Positions 42,318 through 52,977 of a DNA stretch of 64,000 nt are shown here, piece after piece. Source of the DNA: Earliella scabrosa (taxonomy: Eukaryota > Basidiomycota > Agaricomycetes > Polyporales > Polyporaceae); NCBI GenBank assembly GCA_022605405.1, contig JABYQQ010000002.1:1488001-1552000 (forward strand). Reading direction: 5' to 3'. Numbering within the stretch: position 1 is the first letter of the stretch; each line of letters begins with the position of its first letter. The notes beneath the pieces were generated by a model. That model was not told the origin of the DNA. It ran no database searches and was given only the letters and a program-made list of their open reading frames with translations. Made by a program: the position numbers and the translations under genes.

Positions 42318-42847
42318 ATAAGTCTGGAAAGGGGAAGATCAGTTCACAGTTTACACTGCTGAATATGAAGTCTGTACATTTCTTGGCAACAATACTTGAT
42401 GGTGACCGACGTGCTGGTAGGATGATAGGCCTGACGTGTCTGAAAGACAGGAGAGGCGGCGTCAAATATGACTCCTCGGCGTTCCCCGAAATCTGCCTGG
42501 GTCCGATCGGCAAGGTCTTACCAGCGAAAAGCCTGAGGGGTACTCGAGAGGGATTCGGGGATACCGTCGAAGTAATTATTGCTGTCTGTCTATATTCCAT
42601 AAGGATGAACGTATCGATATTGGGGCTTCCGTCGTCAACTGTGAATATGTACTGTAGTAGTACTATGGCCGCCTGCGGACAACAGACTGTCAGAGGAGAG
42701 GGGCCAGGTTGACCACATTCGGATGATACCACAGTACCGTCCTACGCTAGTAGTTGTGGTTACCGCTGAGAACGGCAACTGGTGAGTACCAGTAACCAGT
42801 GATGCTCATACGCTTGACAATGTGCGAGTACTTACTACTTGACATCT
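42318..42847. other. Intergenic between F-box copies C and D
   Basis: Open frames on both strands overlap each other and include a stretch with no domain. This is likely the promoter of C and the terminator of D. No repeat was noticed. Confidence 0.4.
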
Positions 42848-44734
42848 TTATGCGTCCAAGCACCAAGGGTTTCTCCGCATCGTTAGTAATGGCTGAATCT
42901 CGGGCTCCAGCACTGCGTCGTCGTAAAGGTCTTCGATCTCGTGCCACGCGTCCTGGCTGCGCGAGAACATCTTGAGGATCGTCTCGCGGTCGAGCTGCTG
43001 CTCGTCGTGTCCGATGGGCGGGTCCACGGCATCTTCATCACCCACCAGCATGCCGTCCGAGGCATCGGCTTCGCAGTCGCATTCTGACCCGTCCGAGCCT
43101 GAGACGAGGGAAGTCGCGTCCTCTTCCACTGGCAGCCTGGCCCCGCCCCAGCCCCCGTCGAGACTTCCCTCCCCGCAATCGTCCGACCACGCGTCGTCCT
43201 CGTCAGACTCATGACATGTACAGTCGCAATCGTCCACTTCTCGCGGCTCGCGGCATCTACACCTGCACTTGCGCAACCGTTGCTTCTCGCGGAGCTCTGC
43301 CACAAAACCGGTGTCTGCCCACAAGTGCCCCACCCTCATCTCCGCATACGACCATCGGTCCACGAGCAGCGCCCATGACGTCTCCACGACGCGCGCGCCC
43401 GCGACGGACCCCACGCGCCACGCGCCGGGCACGACGGACCCAGGCGGAAAGAGGCGCGGCAGGTCGGCGGGCGTGCTAGCACTGGACGGGCCGAGCACGC
43501 GGATCGTGTACGGGTGTGGGCCAACGGTGGTGCGCGTGAGGTTGGTGTGGATGCGGTACCACTGGCGAGTCGAATTGCGGGTGCGGGGGACTGGCGCCCA
43601 CATGTCCAGATGCCGGACAGTGGGGACGGAGATTTTGAGCGGCTCGCTGAGCGAGCTGGGGAGGACGAGGTGGACGAGCGCGGGGCAGAGCTCTCCGAGC
43701 TGGGCAGCGCCTGTGACGACGAACGGCGGGTATCGATTGTGGTAGAGCTGGAGGTAGGTGAGCCCGCGCCCGTGCGCACGCAGAAGCGCGGCTGGGAAGG
43801 CGGAGATGTCGAGCAGCGTGAGCGAGTGAAGCGCGGGTAGCTGCCACTTCGTCTCGATGTACTCTAGGAAGGCCGCTTGGGCAGCGTCCATGATGAGATC
43901 TTGTAATGCGGGAAGTCTCACTGGTCGCAGAGGGATATGAATATCCGCAATCACCGTCTGAATGTGGGCGAGCTTGAGGGAGAGAAGATGGGGTGCGTTG
44001 GCAAGGACTTGATGGATGACCAGGAGCTGGTCAGCGGCGATAATTCCGAAGAGCTCCAAGTGTTGCAATTGTGAGGCCGTTCGCTCGCGCAGAACTTGAC
44101 TGGTAGCTCCTGAATTGAACAGCCAGGTAGAGCTCACCACGTTGTCAAGGGCAGCTGAGCTAGAGTCTGAGTCTTCGAGGTGTGGAGGGACGTCACGGAA
44201 CGCGAGATGCTTCAGCAACGAGCATCGTGAGAGTATGAAGTCAAGATCCTCCTTGACGACATCGACGCAGGTCGTTAGCACAAGAAGGCGATCTAGCGTC
44301 AGGCTCTTGACGAGCGTGGTGTGATTGCGGCCTTCTAAGCGCAGTGTGCGAGCGAACGCGACGATCTGTCCCATTCGGGTCACGATGACATGCTCGTATA
44401 ACGCTTCCGTCGCAGCGCCGTTCCACGACTTGCAAACGAGCGTGAGTGACTTCTTCGTCCGCACATTTTCGAGCCATAGGTTGTTCAACCGGCCGCCCAG
44501 CTTGATTGTACCATCGGTGCAGTGAGCGGGCGGGGTTGTATACCGGAAGATGCTTAGCAGGATCTCGGGAGACACTTGCGACGCACGGCACGGTCTGTGA
44601 CTCTGTGTGAAAAGGTAGATTAATGTGAATCCATCTGTCTAAGGGCTGCGACTTACCGGCAGTATCGCAGCGAGCTGCCGTTCCAGAGCCCCTATCCGAG
44701 CACGTAATGCAGCAGTTACGGTATCGTCGTCCAT
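42848..44734 (-). CDS. F-box/LRR protein, family copy D
   Basis: Exons 44734-44657 and 44602-42848, 610 residues. Exon 1 coiled coil: DTVTAALRARIGALERQLAA. Intron 53 nt, GTAAGT/CAG. F-box-like VSPEILLSIFRYTTPPAHC, then SLTLVCKSWNGAATEALYEH. LRRs run in parallel with copy C. PADLPRLFPPGSVVPGAWRVG, VVETSWALLVDRWSYAEM. A Cys-rich segment (LRKCRCRCREPREVDDCDCTC) may bind metal. The acidic linker ends in LDRETILKMFSRSQDAWHEIE. Large blocks are almost identical to C, and the two lie head-to-tail, so C and D are a recent tandem duplication. Probable SCF substrate adaptor. Confidence 0.82.
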
Positions 44735-45045
44735 ATGAGTAGCTGTAGCAAGCTTAAGAGGAATCAGCTCACAGTGTAACTTACGCAAAAATTACTTCCT
44801 CACCACTCCGTGCTTGTACTGCTCCGGTATCCAGACTTGGGACAAGGTGACAGACTCGGAGAACGTCGGACGCATCTGGAAGCGATCTATGCCAGGTGGG
44901 CGCTAACGGGTGTCGCCAAACATGAATATTGAATAAGTAACTGATTGTAGTCGTCGCGACTGAACCGATACATGAGTGAGTCATCACAGAATGTGCCATA
45001 AAGCTAGCTCATGAAAGACACAATATACACGCCCCGGACGCATTT

Positions 45046-46878
45046 CTATGCTACAGAGCGCCAAGGGTTCGTCCGCATCGTCATCGATGGGTGTAGTTCC
45101 AGCTCCAACACTTGATCGTAAATATCTTCTTCGAACTCAAACCATGCGTCCTGGCTACGCAAGAACATCTCGAGGATCGTCTCGCGGTCCAGCTGCTGCC
45201 CGTGGTCCCCGGCGGACATGTTCACGACTTGCTCCCCCTCCACTAGCAAGTCGTCCGACGCGTCGTCACCCTCGCACTCGGAGTTGTCCGAGTCCGATAC
45301 GACAGAAGTGGCGTCTTCGGCTATGCTTACCCCGTCCTTGCCCCCGGCATTGTCGCGATAGTCCGCGTCGGGATCGTCCGACCACTGCTCGTCTTCTTCA
45401 TCCGAGCCCCAGTCCGACTCGCCACACCTGCACCCTCTCATCCGTCGTCGCTTCCATGCCGTGATCCCAACATCAGGATCTGTCCACACGTCCGCGACGG
45501 GCCTCATCTCTATCATCGCGGAAGGATTTTCCATGAGCAGCGCCCACGCCGTCTGGATCACGTAGTATCTGCCTGCCACCGGCCACACCCGCCACTCTCC
45601 CGGAGCGACACTTCTGGGTGGAAACAGACGCGGCAGGTCGTGCATGTCAACAACCGAGCCGAGAACTGAGCGAACGTTGCAGTCGGGAGGGATGCGGATA
45701 TCGCACGACCTGTGTTGGAGATACGGAGCCCACATGTCGAGGTGCTGCAAGGTGGGAGCCGATAACTTGAGCGGCAGGGCAAGTGGGCCGGGGAGGGCAA
45801 GATGGATGAGTGCGGGGCAGAGCTCGCCGAGGTCGGCGTGGTCCTCAATGATGAAATCGGGTTTTGATGTCCGGTCAAGGTGGAGGTACGTGATCCCTCG
45901 CCCGTGCGCACGCAAAAGCGCAACTGGAAGGGTAGGGATGTCAAGCAGCGTGAGCGAGCGGAGTGCTGGAAGCTGCCACTTCGTCTGCACGTAGTACAAG
46001 GACGCGCTCCGGGAAGCATCCATCATGAGGTCTTGCAGTGCGGGAAGTGTGACTGTATCAAGAGGCGCGCATCTATCCGTACTTAGGACACTGATTCTAG
46101 TGAGCTTCAGGGATATAAGTTGTGGTGCGTTGGATAGGAGTCGATGGATGTCCGGGAGATAGTCGTCGGAGAGCGTTCGGGAGAGCTCCAAGTGTCGTAA
46201 GTGCAACGCTGTTCGCTCGCGGAGGCCTGTTGAAGTGAATAGCCAGGTAGGGCTCACCGCATTGTCAAGGGCATTTGAGTTAGGCTCATCGACATGCGGA
46301 AGGACGTCGCGGAACGCGAAGCGCCTTAGCTGCGTACAGCGTAAGAGTATGGACTCGAGATCTTCCTTGACGACATTGACACAGGTGTCGAGCACAAGGC
46401 AGCTATCCAGTACGAGGCTCTTGACAAGGGCGGCGTGATTCCTGTCTTCCGAACGTAATGTGCGAGCAAACGCGACAATCTGTCCCATCCGGGTGAAGAT
46501 GATGTGTTCATATAGGACCTCCGTCGCAGGGCCGTTCCACGACTTGCATACGAGTGTGACCGACTTTTGGGTCCGTATGGTGTTACGCCAGAGGTTCTTG
46601 CGCCCACCGAGTTTCATAATGGGATCGATGCAGTAATCGGGCGGGATCGTGAACCGGAAGATGGTGAGCAAGATCTCGGGAGAAAGCTGTGATGCATAGC
46701 GCTGTGCCAGATCGAGATTATGATCCACGGCGCAAGTACAACATCAATTTCCATCTGTAAGAATTATCAAAGGACTCAGACATACTGTGTTGTCTCGCGC
46801 AAGCCTCGCCATGAGTTGCGCATTGACTTTTTCCAGAGCTGCTATTCGAGCACGCAAAGTAGCAATGTCTTCTTCCAT
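45046..46878 (-). CDS. F-box/LRR protein, family copy E
   Basis: Exons 46878-46786 and 46701-45046, 582 residues. Exon 1 coiled coil: DIATLRARIAALEKVNAQLM. The intron is 84 nt (GTATGT/CAG) with an in-frame stop if retained. F-box-like LSPEILLTIFRFTIPPDYC, then SVTLVCKSWNGPATEVLYEHI. LRRs (HLRHLELSRTLSDDYL, LISLKLTRIS, ALQDLMMDAS, LRSLTLLDIP, LIHLALPGPL). HDLPRLFPPRSVAPGEWRVW, VIQTAWALLME. A short Cys-containing insert (MRGCRCGESDW) is the reduced version of that in C and D. Acidic linker and LDRETILEMFLRSQDAWFEFE. More diverged than C/D but the same architecture. Probable SCF substrate adaptor. Confidence 0.82.
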
Positions 46879-47181
46879 GGCTGTAGGTGCAAGATCACCA
46901 CACTGTGTGCACTACATAGTCCAAAGCACACTTACTGCTAGCGATATCGGACGATCAACTCCTCGTGGGGATGGATTGAGTTTGAGACAGCGACGACGAC
47001 TCGGATGCGAGAAAGACGGTATGGGCGTCAATGCAGACAGCACGATCTACGGTAAATCGGGCCGGCGTGGGCAGACATGAGACATGTATGTAGGTACGGG
47101 ACATTGGGAACAGCGGGCAAGATCACGATGCAATTAGAATGGTTGGTCGTGTCAGTGCACGAGCGGCATCATGGAGGGTGT

Positions 47182-48655
47182 TCACACCTTGACAAGCCTA
47201 GGTGAAGGCTCAAATTCAAAGTTCCTCCATGTCAAATCTTCGATCGCTGTCATTCAGTAACCACGAGCATGAGTACACAGCTACCAACAAATCGTGACAA
47301 ATATTCCACTTACGCTGTTCAAACCGGACTCTCAAGCGATCCAACCTATACAAGTTTGGGAAGTGCACGATAGCATGGCACGTCCACCAAGCTCTCCACT
47401 GCGGGATGTCGGCGATCATCACCACAACGCGCACGTGCATCGTCTGGCCGAACATCACCTGGACGCAGCCGTAGGTCGAGTCCGGCGCGCAGAGAACATC
47501 CTCGGTAGTCCGCGCGATATCTGCGAGCAGGTCGGCGTACTCGGGCCTCGTGAACGCAGAGGGCTGCCGTGGCCGGTACCGGACGACCCCGTGGCTGTTG
47601 GCGGGTTGCCATGAAAGGAGCGTGTCGGAGAGGAAGCGCTGTAGCTCGATACGCTTCAGATGTGTCACCGGCAGGAGCCAGAACGTCAGCACACGAAGGT
47701 GAGGGAATAGGCTCAAGTCGATGCCAGCCTCGTCTGCACAGGATTATCAGTTCCTGAAGTGGTACCTAAGAGGGTCGCGACATACCTGAGAGACGACTTC
47801 CATGCTTGACACTCGGCAGAGGGACGTCAAGGTCGAGATGAGCGAGCGATGGGCCGATTGAGGATAGCAGGCGTCTTGATCCTTCGGCATCCAGGTCAAT
47901 CAACTATTGCGGCTGGATCAGCAAAGCTGCACGCTCATGCCAGGTTGCGTACGCACCTTCAGTGTAGAGAGATGCGGCAGAAACCCCGAGCTCTCTCTAG
48001 CATGCGCGTGAAGGAGGCATTGTGGGAGGGGTCCAAGGACAGCCCATTGGACCTGTGAGCAACGCAGGTCCCGGAGCTCGCGAAACGCGCAGAGCGTGCG
48101 CGCGAGGTCGCCGAAGGAGGGGAACTTGACGCCGTTGAGGTACAACTTCCGGATCGTCGCGAACGGCGCGAGCAAGGTCGGGAATCGGGAATGGAGAGGA
48201 AGACAGGGCAGCGTCTTGCGGTTGAAGCCGCCCTGACCGCTATCGCAGTGTCGTCGGTGCTCGGGGTCGGGCGCAGCATCGAGTCCCTCAGCGACATGAA
48301 TGATCGATAGGGTGCAGAGGTTTGGTAGCCGGCTTCTGAGCAGCGCGGGAAATAGCGCAACTACACTCCGAGGATCGTGGTGATGCCCGATGAGATGGAG
48401 GATCCGGACGTAGCCGGCCAAGGACGGTACCGTTTCCAGCAGGGTCACGAACCTATAGAGTGCTTTGGCGTCGGAGAGCTCCACAGCATGAAAGAGCCAC
48501 CTCTGCGAGCGCGGACGCCATGTCCGACAGACCAGGGAGCAGCTTCGGAGTGCGCTGCAGGATGCGGAGAACGCGGGATAGCTGGCGCGGTCCTCGTATA
48601 TGGCGTCGACGATGCATTCGTGGAGCTCCGTGGGAAGCCTTGGTAGGACCGGCAT
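47182..48655 (-). CDS. F-box protein (second F-box family)
   Basis: Exons 48655-47957, 47903-47786, 47733-47314 and 47246-47182 join in phase, 433 residues. Start MPVLPRLPTELHECIVDAIY. F-box: LPTELHECIVDAIYEDRAS...LRSCSLVCRTWRPRSQRWLFHAVEL, the common agaricomycete type. Then LRR-like sequence (LPNLCTLSIIHV, FATIRKLYLNGVKFPSFGDLARTLCAFRELRDLRC) and SIGPSLAHLDLDVPLP. It matches the layout of the gene at 23671-25810 (LxFPSFxDLARxLxxxxxLRDLxC is shared) and not the A-F family. The last small exon (PIEDLTWRNFEFEPSPRLVKV) is inferred. If that intron is retained, the frame ends at 47216 instead. Probable SCF adaptor, substrate unknown. Confidence 0.75.
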
Positions 48656-49202
48656 TGTAGGAGTGTTAGCTGAGCCCGTGGTCGACGGACGGAGCCTGAA
48701 GTATAAGTAGGAGGGCCGCATCGAGCTCCCCATCTGTCGACGCAGTCTGTAGGACATGAAGGCGATGCGATGCATGAGTCACGGGACCATTTGGGTATAG
48801 GAACGAAACTCACGACTGTCCTGGGATGACAGAATGCTAGGATCGAGAAGCAGACACCGCATGTTTTTATGTCGGTGGACTCTTGTGCAGTCAACTGTCC
48901 CTTCCTGCGAACCTATCGTTAGTATCTTCGCGTTACAGAGTCAGAAAAATAGACTTTGCATGATAGTCTTATAGTGCTCACCGTACTTCAGATGGTGACC
49001 ACGGAGCAGGCGCATAGCTAAAGGATCGTAAGGGCGTCGGTTCTCTCACGACTGCTCTCGTAGTCGCGCATATTCATCTAGGGATTACCTCAGCGATCCG
49101 AGAGCGTACTTCTGTTGTCTTCCTTGGATTTTCATTCGTTCTTCAGGAGCATACGGAGTACCATACAGGATCTGAAGCGCTCAAGGGCGACGCTTAACAG
49201 CA
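48656..49202. other. Intergenic
   Basis: No gene supported. The region is less GC-rich than the neighbouring genes and presumably holds the promoter of the F-box gene (-) and the terminator of the ACT-domain gene (-). Confidence 0.4.
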
Positions 49203-49752
49203 CTATTGCTCCGGTACGGAACTATCAAAGCGCCACCCATCACTGCGAAGCGCATTGACAGCGTCCGCCGCACGCTCTATGGGAACCAGAACGTAGTCGG
49301 TGTTCCTACAACAGGAGCCACGAGCGTCAGCCTCCGTCAATCCCTGCAGAACGCAGGTCTTACCAAGTGGAGATCGCATACACGGGCACGCCCGCCTTCT
49401 TGAGCGGCGTGGTGAAGTCGCACACCACGCCGATGAGCTCTGCAACACGTCCGATCAGGCTCCGTCAGCTACAGGATGAAGTCGAGCGGATGTCCTACCG
49501 CAGCTCACCGAACTCCATCGGGCCGGCGATCCTGATGCACCTCCACTTCGCCTCGGGGTCGTCGGCTGACGTGCACTGTCCGACGATGGATATCTCCTCA
49601 GTGGTGCGGGTGACGGACAGGACCTCCGTCGAATTTCCCGGCACGGTCAATTTTTGCAGGAACTCGGGCGGGACCTCCTTGACCTGCCGGACGTAGAAAG
49701 GCGTCGGGAGGAGGGAAAGGCGGAGACAGGGGTGATCGCGGGTGACAGCCAT
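49203..49752 (-). CDS. Small ACT-domain protein (CASTOR/GATSL-like)
   Basis: Exons 49752-49509, 49439-49364 and 49305-49203 join in phase, 140 residues from MAVTRDHPCLRLSLLPTPFYVRQV. The sequence has the paired-ACT pattern of fungal CASTOR-like proteins: EISIVGQCT...KWRCIRIAGPMEFELIGVV, then CDFTTPLKKAGVPVYAISTWNTDYVLVPIERAADAV. The TPLKKAGVPVYAISTWxTDY segment is characteristic of the ligand-binding ACT fold. In animals CASTOR1 senses arginine upstream of TORC1. In fungi these small proteins are uncharacterised, so amino-acid binding is plausible but inferred. The product is about half the length of animal CASTOR1. It lies between F-box genes with no evident link. Confidence 0.8.
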
Positions 49753-50060
49753 GGTCGTCGACTGTAATCGTTCGGCGAGACGCTTTGCGCACTGGGACCG
49801 GAAGCCTGAAGGAGAAGACGAGCTTTTATGCCGATCGAGCCGCGTGGCCCTGGACTGCTGCGGGCCGGGCACATGACTCGACATGACTCCGGAAATGGAT
49901 CGTGAGGCCAGAACCTTTTCATCGACGGACTGCTTTAAGTAGCGTCGGGAAGAGGGAGGGCCCGAGGTGCATGCGTGAGATACATCTGGCGGGGCTATGA
50001 GGAGGGTGATGACATCTATAAGCTCGGGTACAGACGTTCCATGAAGGGATACGTACCCAT

Positions 50061-51791
50061 CTACTCGTCGTCCTCAAACAGGAAGTCTCGCTCCTGGCTC
50101 TCCTGATACATACGCAACACAGTACTTCGGTCGTACTGCTCCTCAACAAAGGACCCGCTGTCCTCGCCATCCTCATCGCCAACCTCGAGATAGGATGGCT
50201 CCGAATCGGTGTTCGAGACGACCGAGGTCGCATCTTCGTTGTCCTCATTGGCATAGTTGCCCGAATTATCCCGCCTCTCCACCCCGCGAGAGCCGCTCCA
50301 CGACAGGTCTCCGTCCTGGTAGTCGTGCAGAACGCCCCACGCGGTCTGCACAGCGCGGACTCCCGGGAACGAATACGTCCGCTGCTCGTCCCCCACCACA
50401 GCGGTCGGATGGCAGATCAACGGCCAGTCGAGGCTCTGCGTCGACTCCCATCCGCGGCGGGGCATGGTGCCCAAGATCCTCACGCGCCTGAGACTCGGCA
50501 GCGCACTTGTCTTGCAGATCTGGTACCAGCCTTCCCGGAAGATGTGCGGCGGCGGGTGGTGGCCCCACACGTCCACGAAGAGGAGCGTCGATGAGTTGAT
50601 GATGAGCGGGTCTTTCATCCATGTCGGGATGACGAGGTGCTGGAGCAGTGGGCAGAGTGACGCGAGGCGCGAGAGAGATGCGAGGCGGTGGGTGTCCCAG
50701 GCGTGCTCGTAGCCGTGGCGCATGTGGAAGTACGTGAGCTGCGAGCCGTGCGCTTGAAGCAGCTTCTCGGGAAACTCTTCGCATCCGGCGGTGGTCAGGA
50801 GGCGAAGGGAGGGCAGCTCCCAGCGCGTGCAGACGTAGTGCTGAAACGGCGGGTGTGCTACATGCAATTGCAGCTCTTGCACGGACGGGAGGATGAGGAC
50901 AGGGAGGCCGAGGAGGTCGTCGGAGTAGTCTTGCTCCACAGTATGACCCAGCTTGAGGATCGTGAGGTTTGTGGCGGCGGACAGGAACCATTGCAAGCGA
51001 ACGAGTAGACGTTCGTCCAAATTAACCGCAAGATCGAGCTTGCGGAGGCTGGTGGACAGTCGCTCCCGCAAGGCTCCCCCGACAGAGTCGGAGTCGGGAT
51101 CGGGCTGGAGCAACCATGAAGGGTTGAATCCGTCTCGTGTTTCGTCGTCAATGGCGTTGTCAGCGAGCGGAAATTGAGGATGGGGATGGAACGAGAAATA
51201 TCGGAGCGATGTGCATCGTTGCAGGATAAGGCGGAGATCCTCGCGAACGACGTGCGCGCATGGCGCCCACACAACGCATCCATCCATGCGAAGCCGCCGC
51301 ACGAGCAAGGCGACGTCGCGCCCAGACTCGGAGGGAAACGGGCCCAGGGTACGGGCTAGTGCGGGGATCTGACCCATTCTTCGGATGACAATGTCTTCGT
51401 ACAGGACCTCGGTGGCGGGTCCGAAGAATGCTTTGCAGGTGAGAACGAGCGCTTTACGAGTGCGTAACGCAGCAAGCCATGGGTTGCGCGGACCTGTTAT
51501 AACTGAAGGATCGTGTTGGTAGAGTGGAGGCACTGTCGCTCGGAAGATGTGCAACAGGAGCTCGTGTGGGAGCCTGGAGAGGCTATACGGGGTGTCGAGG
51601 GGAAATGGGTGTACGAGTTCCTGACGTGAAGATGATGTAAGTAAAGGTGAATGACTGCAAAGATGAACACTCACTGCTTCCTCTGCGTCACGGCTCCGGT
51701 TCTTGTTGATTGTTCTCTGCTCTTTCGCGCGAGCCATTTCTTGAGCGATGATGGTGTCCACGTCACCTCCGTGATAGGAGCGGTCTGGCAT
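50061..51791 (-). CDS. F-box/LRR protein, family copy F (divergent)
   Basis: Exons 51791-51675 and 51620-50061, 558 residues when spliced. The 54-nt intron (GTGAGT/CAG) is stop-free and in frame, so an unspliced form also encodes protein. Exon 1 is helical and charged (DTIIAQEMARAKEQRTINKN). F-box-like LSRLPHELLLHIFRATVPP, then ALVLTCKAFFGPATEVLYEDIVIRRMGQ. LRRs (SLRKLDLAVNLDERLL, NLTILKLGHTV, SVQELQLHVAH, LLQHLVIPTWM). The family end is degenerate: VRAVQTAWGVLHD, acidic linker EDNEDATSVVSNTDSEPS, and YDRSTVLRMYQESQERDFLFE in place of the SQDAW form. It is the oldest-looking member of the local family. Probable SCF substrate adaptor. Confidence 0.8.
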   Translation of the reverse strand: MPDRSYHGGDVDTIIAQEMARAKEQRTINKNRSRDAEEAVSVHLCSHSPLLTSSSRQELVHPFPLDTPYSLSRLPHELLLHIFRATVPPLYQHDPSVITGPRNPWLAALRTRKALVLTCKAFFGPATEVLYEDIVIRRMGQIPALARTLGPFPSESGRDVALLVRRLRMDGCVVWAPCAHVVREDLRLILQRCTSLRYFSFHPHPQFPLADNAIDDETRDGFNPSWLLQPDPDSDSVGGALRERLSTSLRKLDLAVNLDERLLVRLQWFLSAATNLTILKLGHTVEQDYSDDLLGLPVLILPSVQELQLHVAHPPFQHYVCTRWELPSLRLLTTAGCEEFPEKLLQAHGSQLTYFHMRHGYEHAWDTHRLASLSRLASLCPLLQHLVIPTWMKDPLIINSSTLLFVDVWGHHPPPHIFREGWYQICKTSALPSLRRVRILGTMPRRGWESTQSLDWPLICHPTAVVGDEQRTYSFPGVRAVQTAWGVLHDYQDGDLSWSGSRGVERRDNSGNYANEDNEDATSVVSNTDSEPSYLEVGDEDGEDSGSFVEEQYDRSTVLRMYQESQERDFLFEDDE

Positions 51792-52144
51792 GCTGAGATT
51801 GGTTCCGTTATCCTATATCACCTGGTTGATTTTTCAAGAGATGAATTCGAGACAATGTGACGAGGAAACGAGCTCTTACTTGTAGTCTCTGGGTGTAAGG
51901 ACACGGCGGGATGATCGAAACGAGCTGAGAGGGATGCTATTGGGTGGCAGTGACGTGATAGGCGACGCGGAGTTTGAAAGCCGATAAGATAAGATTGCTC
52001 GGAAGTTGCGGCCGTTCCATCAACTGAGGTTGTCAAGGAACCACAACGTTGACGGTACATAATACAGGTATAATGGTAAGGTTCATTGTCTACTGTAGTT
52101 GATTACTAGCACGCCGAACGGCCCCAGCACCTAGGTACCTAGGC
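51792..52144. other. Intergenic
   Basis: About 350 bases between F-box copy F and the nitroreductase gene (both -). No feature recognised. Confidence 0.4.
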
Positions 52145-52875
52145 CTACTGCTTCCCGAACACCTTGAAACGCTCGCCCTCGACTGGCAAGTACGTCCTCT
52201 CGCCAGCCGGCGCAGACGGCTTCCCGAACGGCATCTGTGCAACGAGGGTCCACGACGTGGGCAGGTTCCAGGTGGAGAGAACCTGGGCCGAGATCAGAGG
52301 GTTGTAGTGCTGGAGCGAGGCGCCGAGACCCTCCGCCTCGAGAGCGGTCCAGATGATGAACTGGAGGATAGCCTGCGGGAGAAGGATGTAAGACACGACA
52401 TATCAGCTGCCAGCTCTGCGCTGTACTTACGCTAGCATGCTCGGACCAAGTGGGGAAGCGGTCCTGGTACAGAGGGAACTTCGTCTGGAGGTCCTTGACC
52501 GCGACCTGGTCCTCGAAGAAGAGGATGGTACCGTAGGCGTTCGCGAAGCCGCCAATCCTCTGCTCGGTCGCGGGGAACTGCTCTGCGGGGACGATCTCCT
52601 TGAGAACGTTCAGGGTGATGTCCCAAAGCTTCTTGTGCTCGGCGCCCAGGAGGAGGACAGCCTGTGAGATTCGAGGTCAGAGAAGTGTCGCAAAGGGGGA
52701 CAAGACAGATGGCACGTACGCGGCTGCTCTGGCTGTTGAAGGAGGACGGTGCGTGCTTCACGGCGTCCGCGACGATCTGCTCGATCTTCTCGTCGGGAAT
52801 CGTCGACTCGGGCGTGAGCGTGTAGATGGTGCGGCGGTTCTTGACGAACTCGAAGAATGCAGCAGAGCCAGACAT
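52145..52875 (-). CDS. Nitroreductase-family oxidoreductase (HBN1-like)
   Basis: Exons 52875-52720, 52661-52431 and 52372-52145 join in phase, 204 residues, normal for the family. Start MSGSAAFFEFVKNRRTIYTL. The N-terminal VKNRRTIYxL and HAPSSFNSQSSR (FMN phosphate and ring contacts), AVLLLGAEHKKLWDIT, YGTILFFED and the C-terminal AILQFIIWTALEAEGLGASLQHYNP are typical of fungal nitroreductases. They are FMN-dependent cytosolic enzymes that reduce nitro compounds or quinones with NAD(P)H; the yeast relatives have been linked to lipid or oxidative-stress signalling. Physiological substrate unknown. Introns are 57-59 bp. Confidence 0.9.
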
Positions 52876-52970
52876 GGTGGTGCGGTGTAAGTTGAGTGTG
52901 GGAGAGGTGTGCGAAGGGTGTGCAGAAATCTTGGTGAGGATCGGAAGACGGTGTCTGGGGAAGAGGCCTG

Positions 52971-52977
52971 TTATATA
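52971..52977 (-). promoter_or_regulatory. Possible TATA box of the nitroreductase gene
   Basis: On the minus strand a CTATATAA motif lies about 96 bp before the ATG at 52875. Distance and sequence suit a core promoter with a short 5' UTR. Confidence 0.45.
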
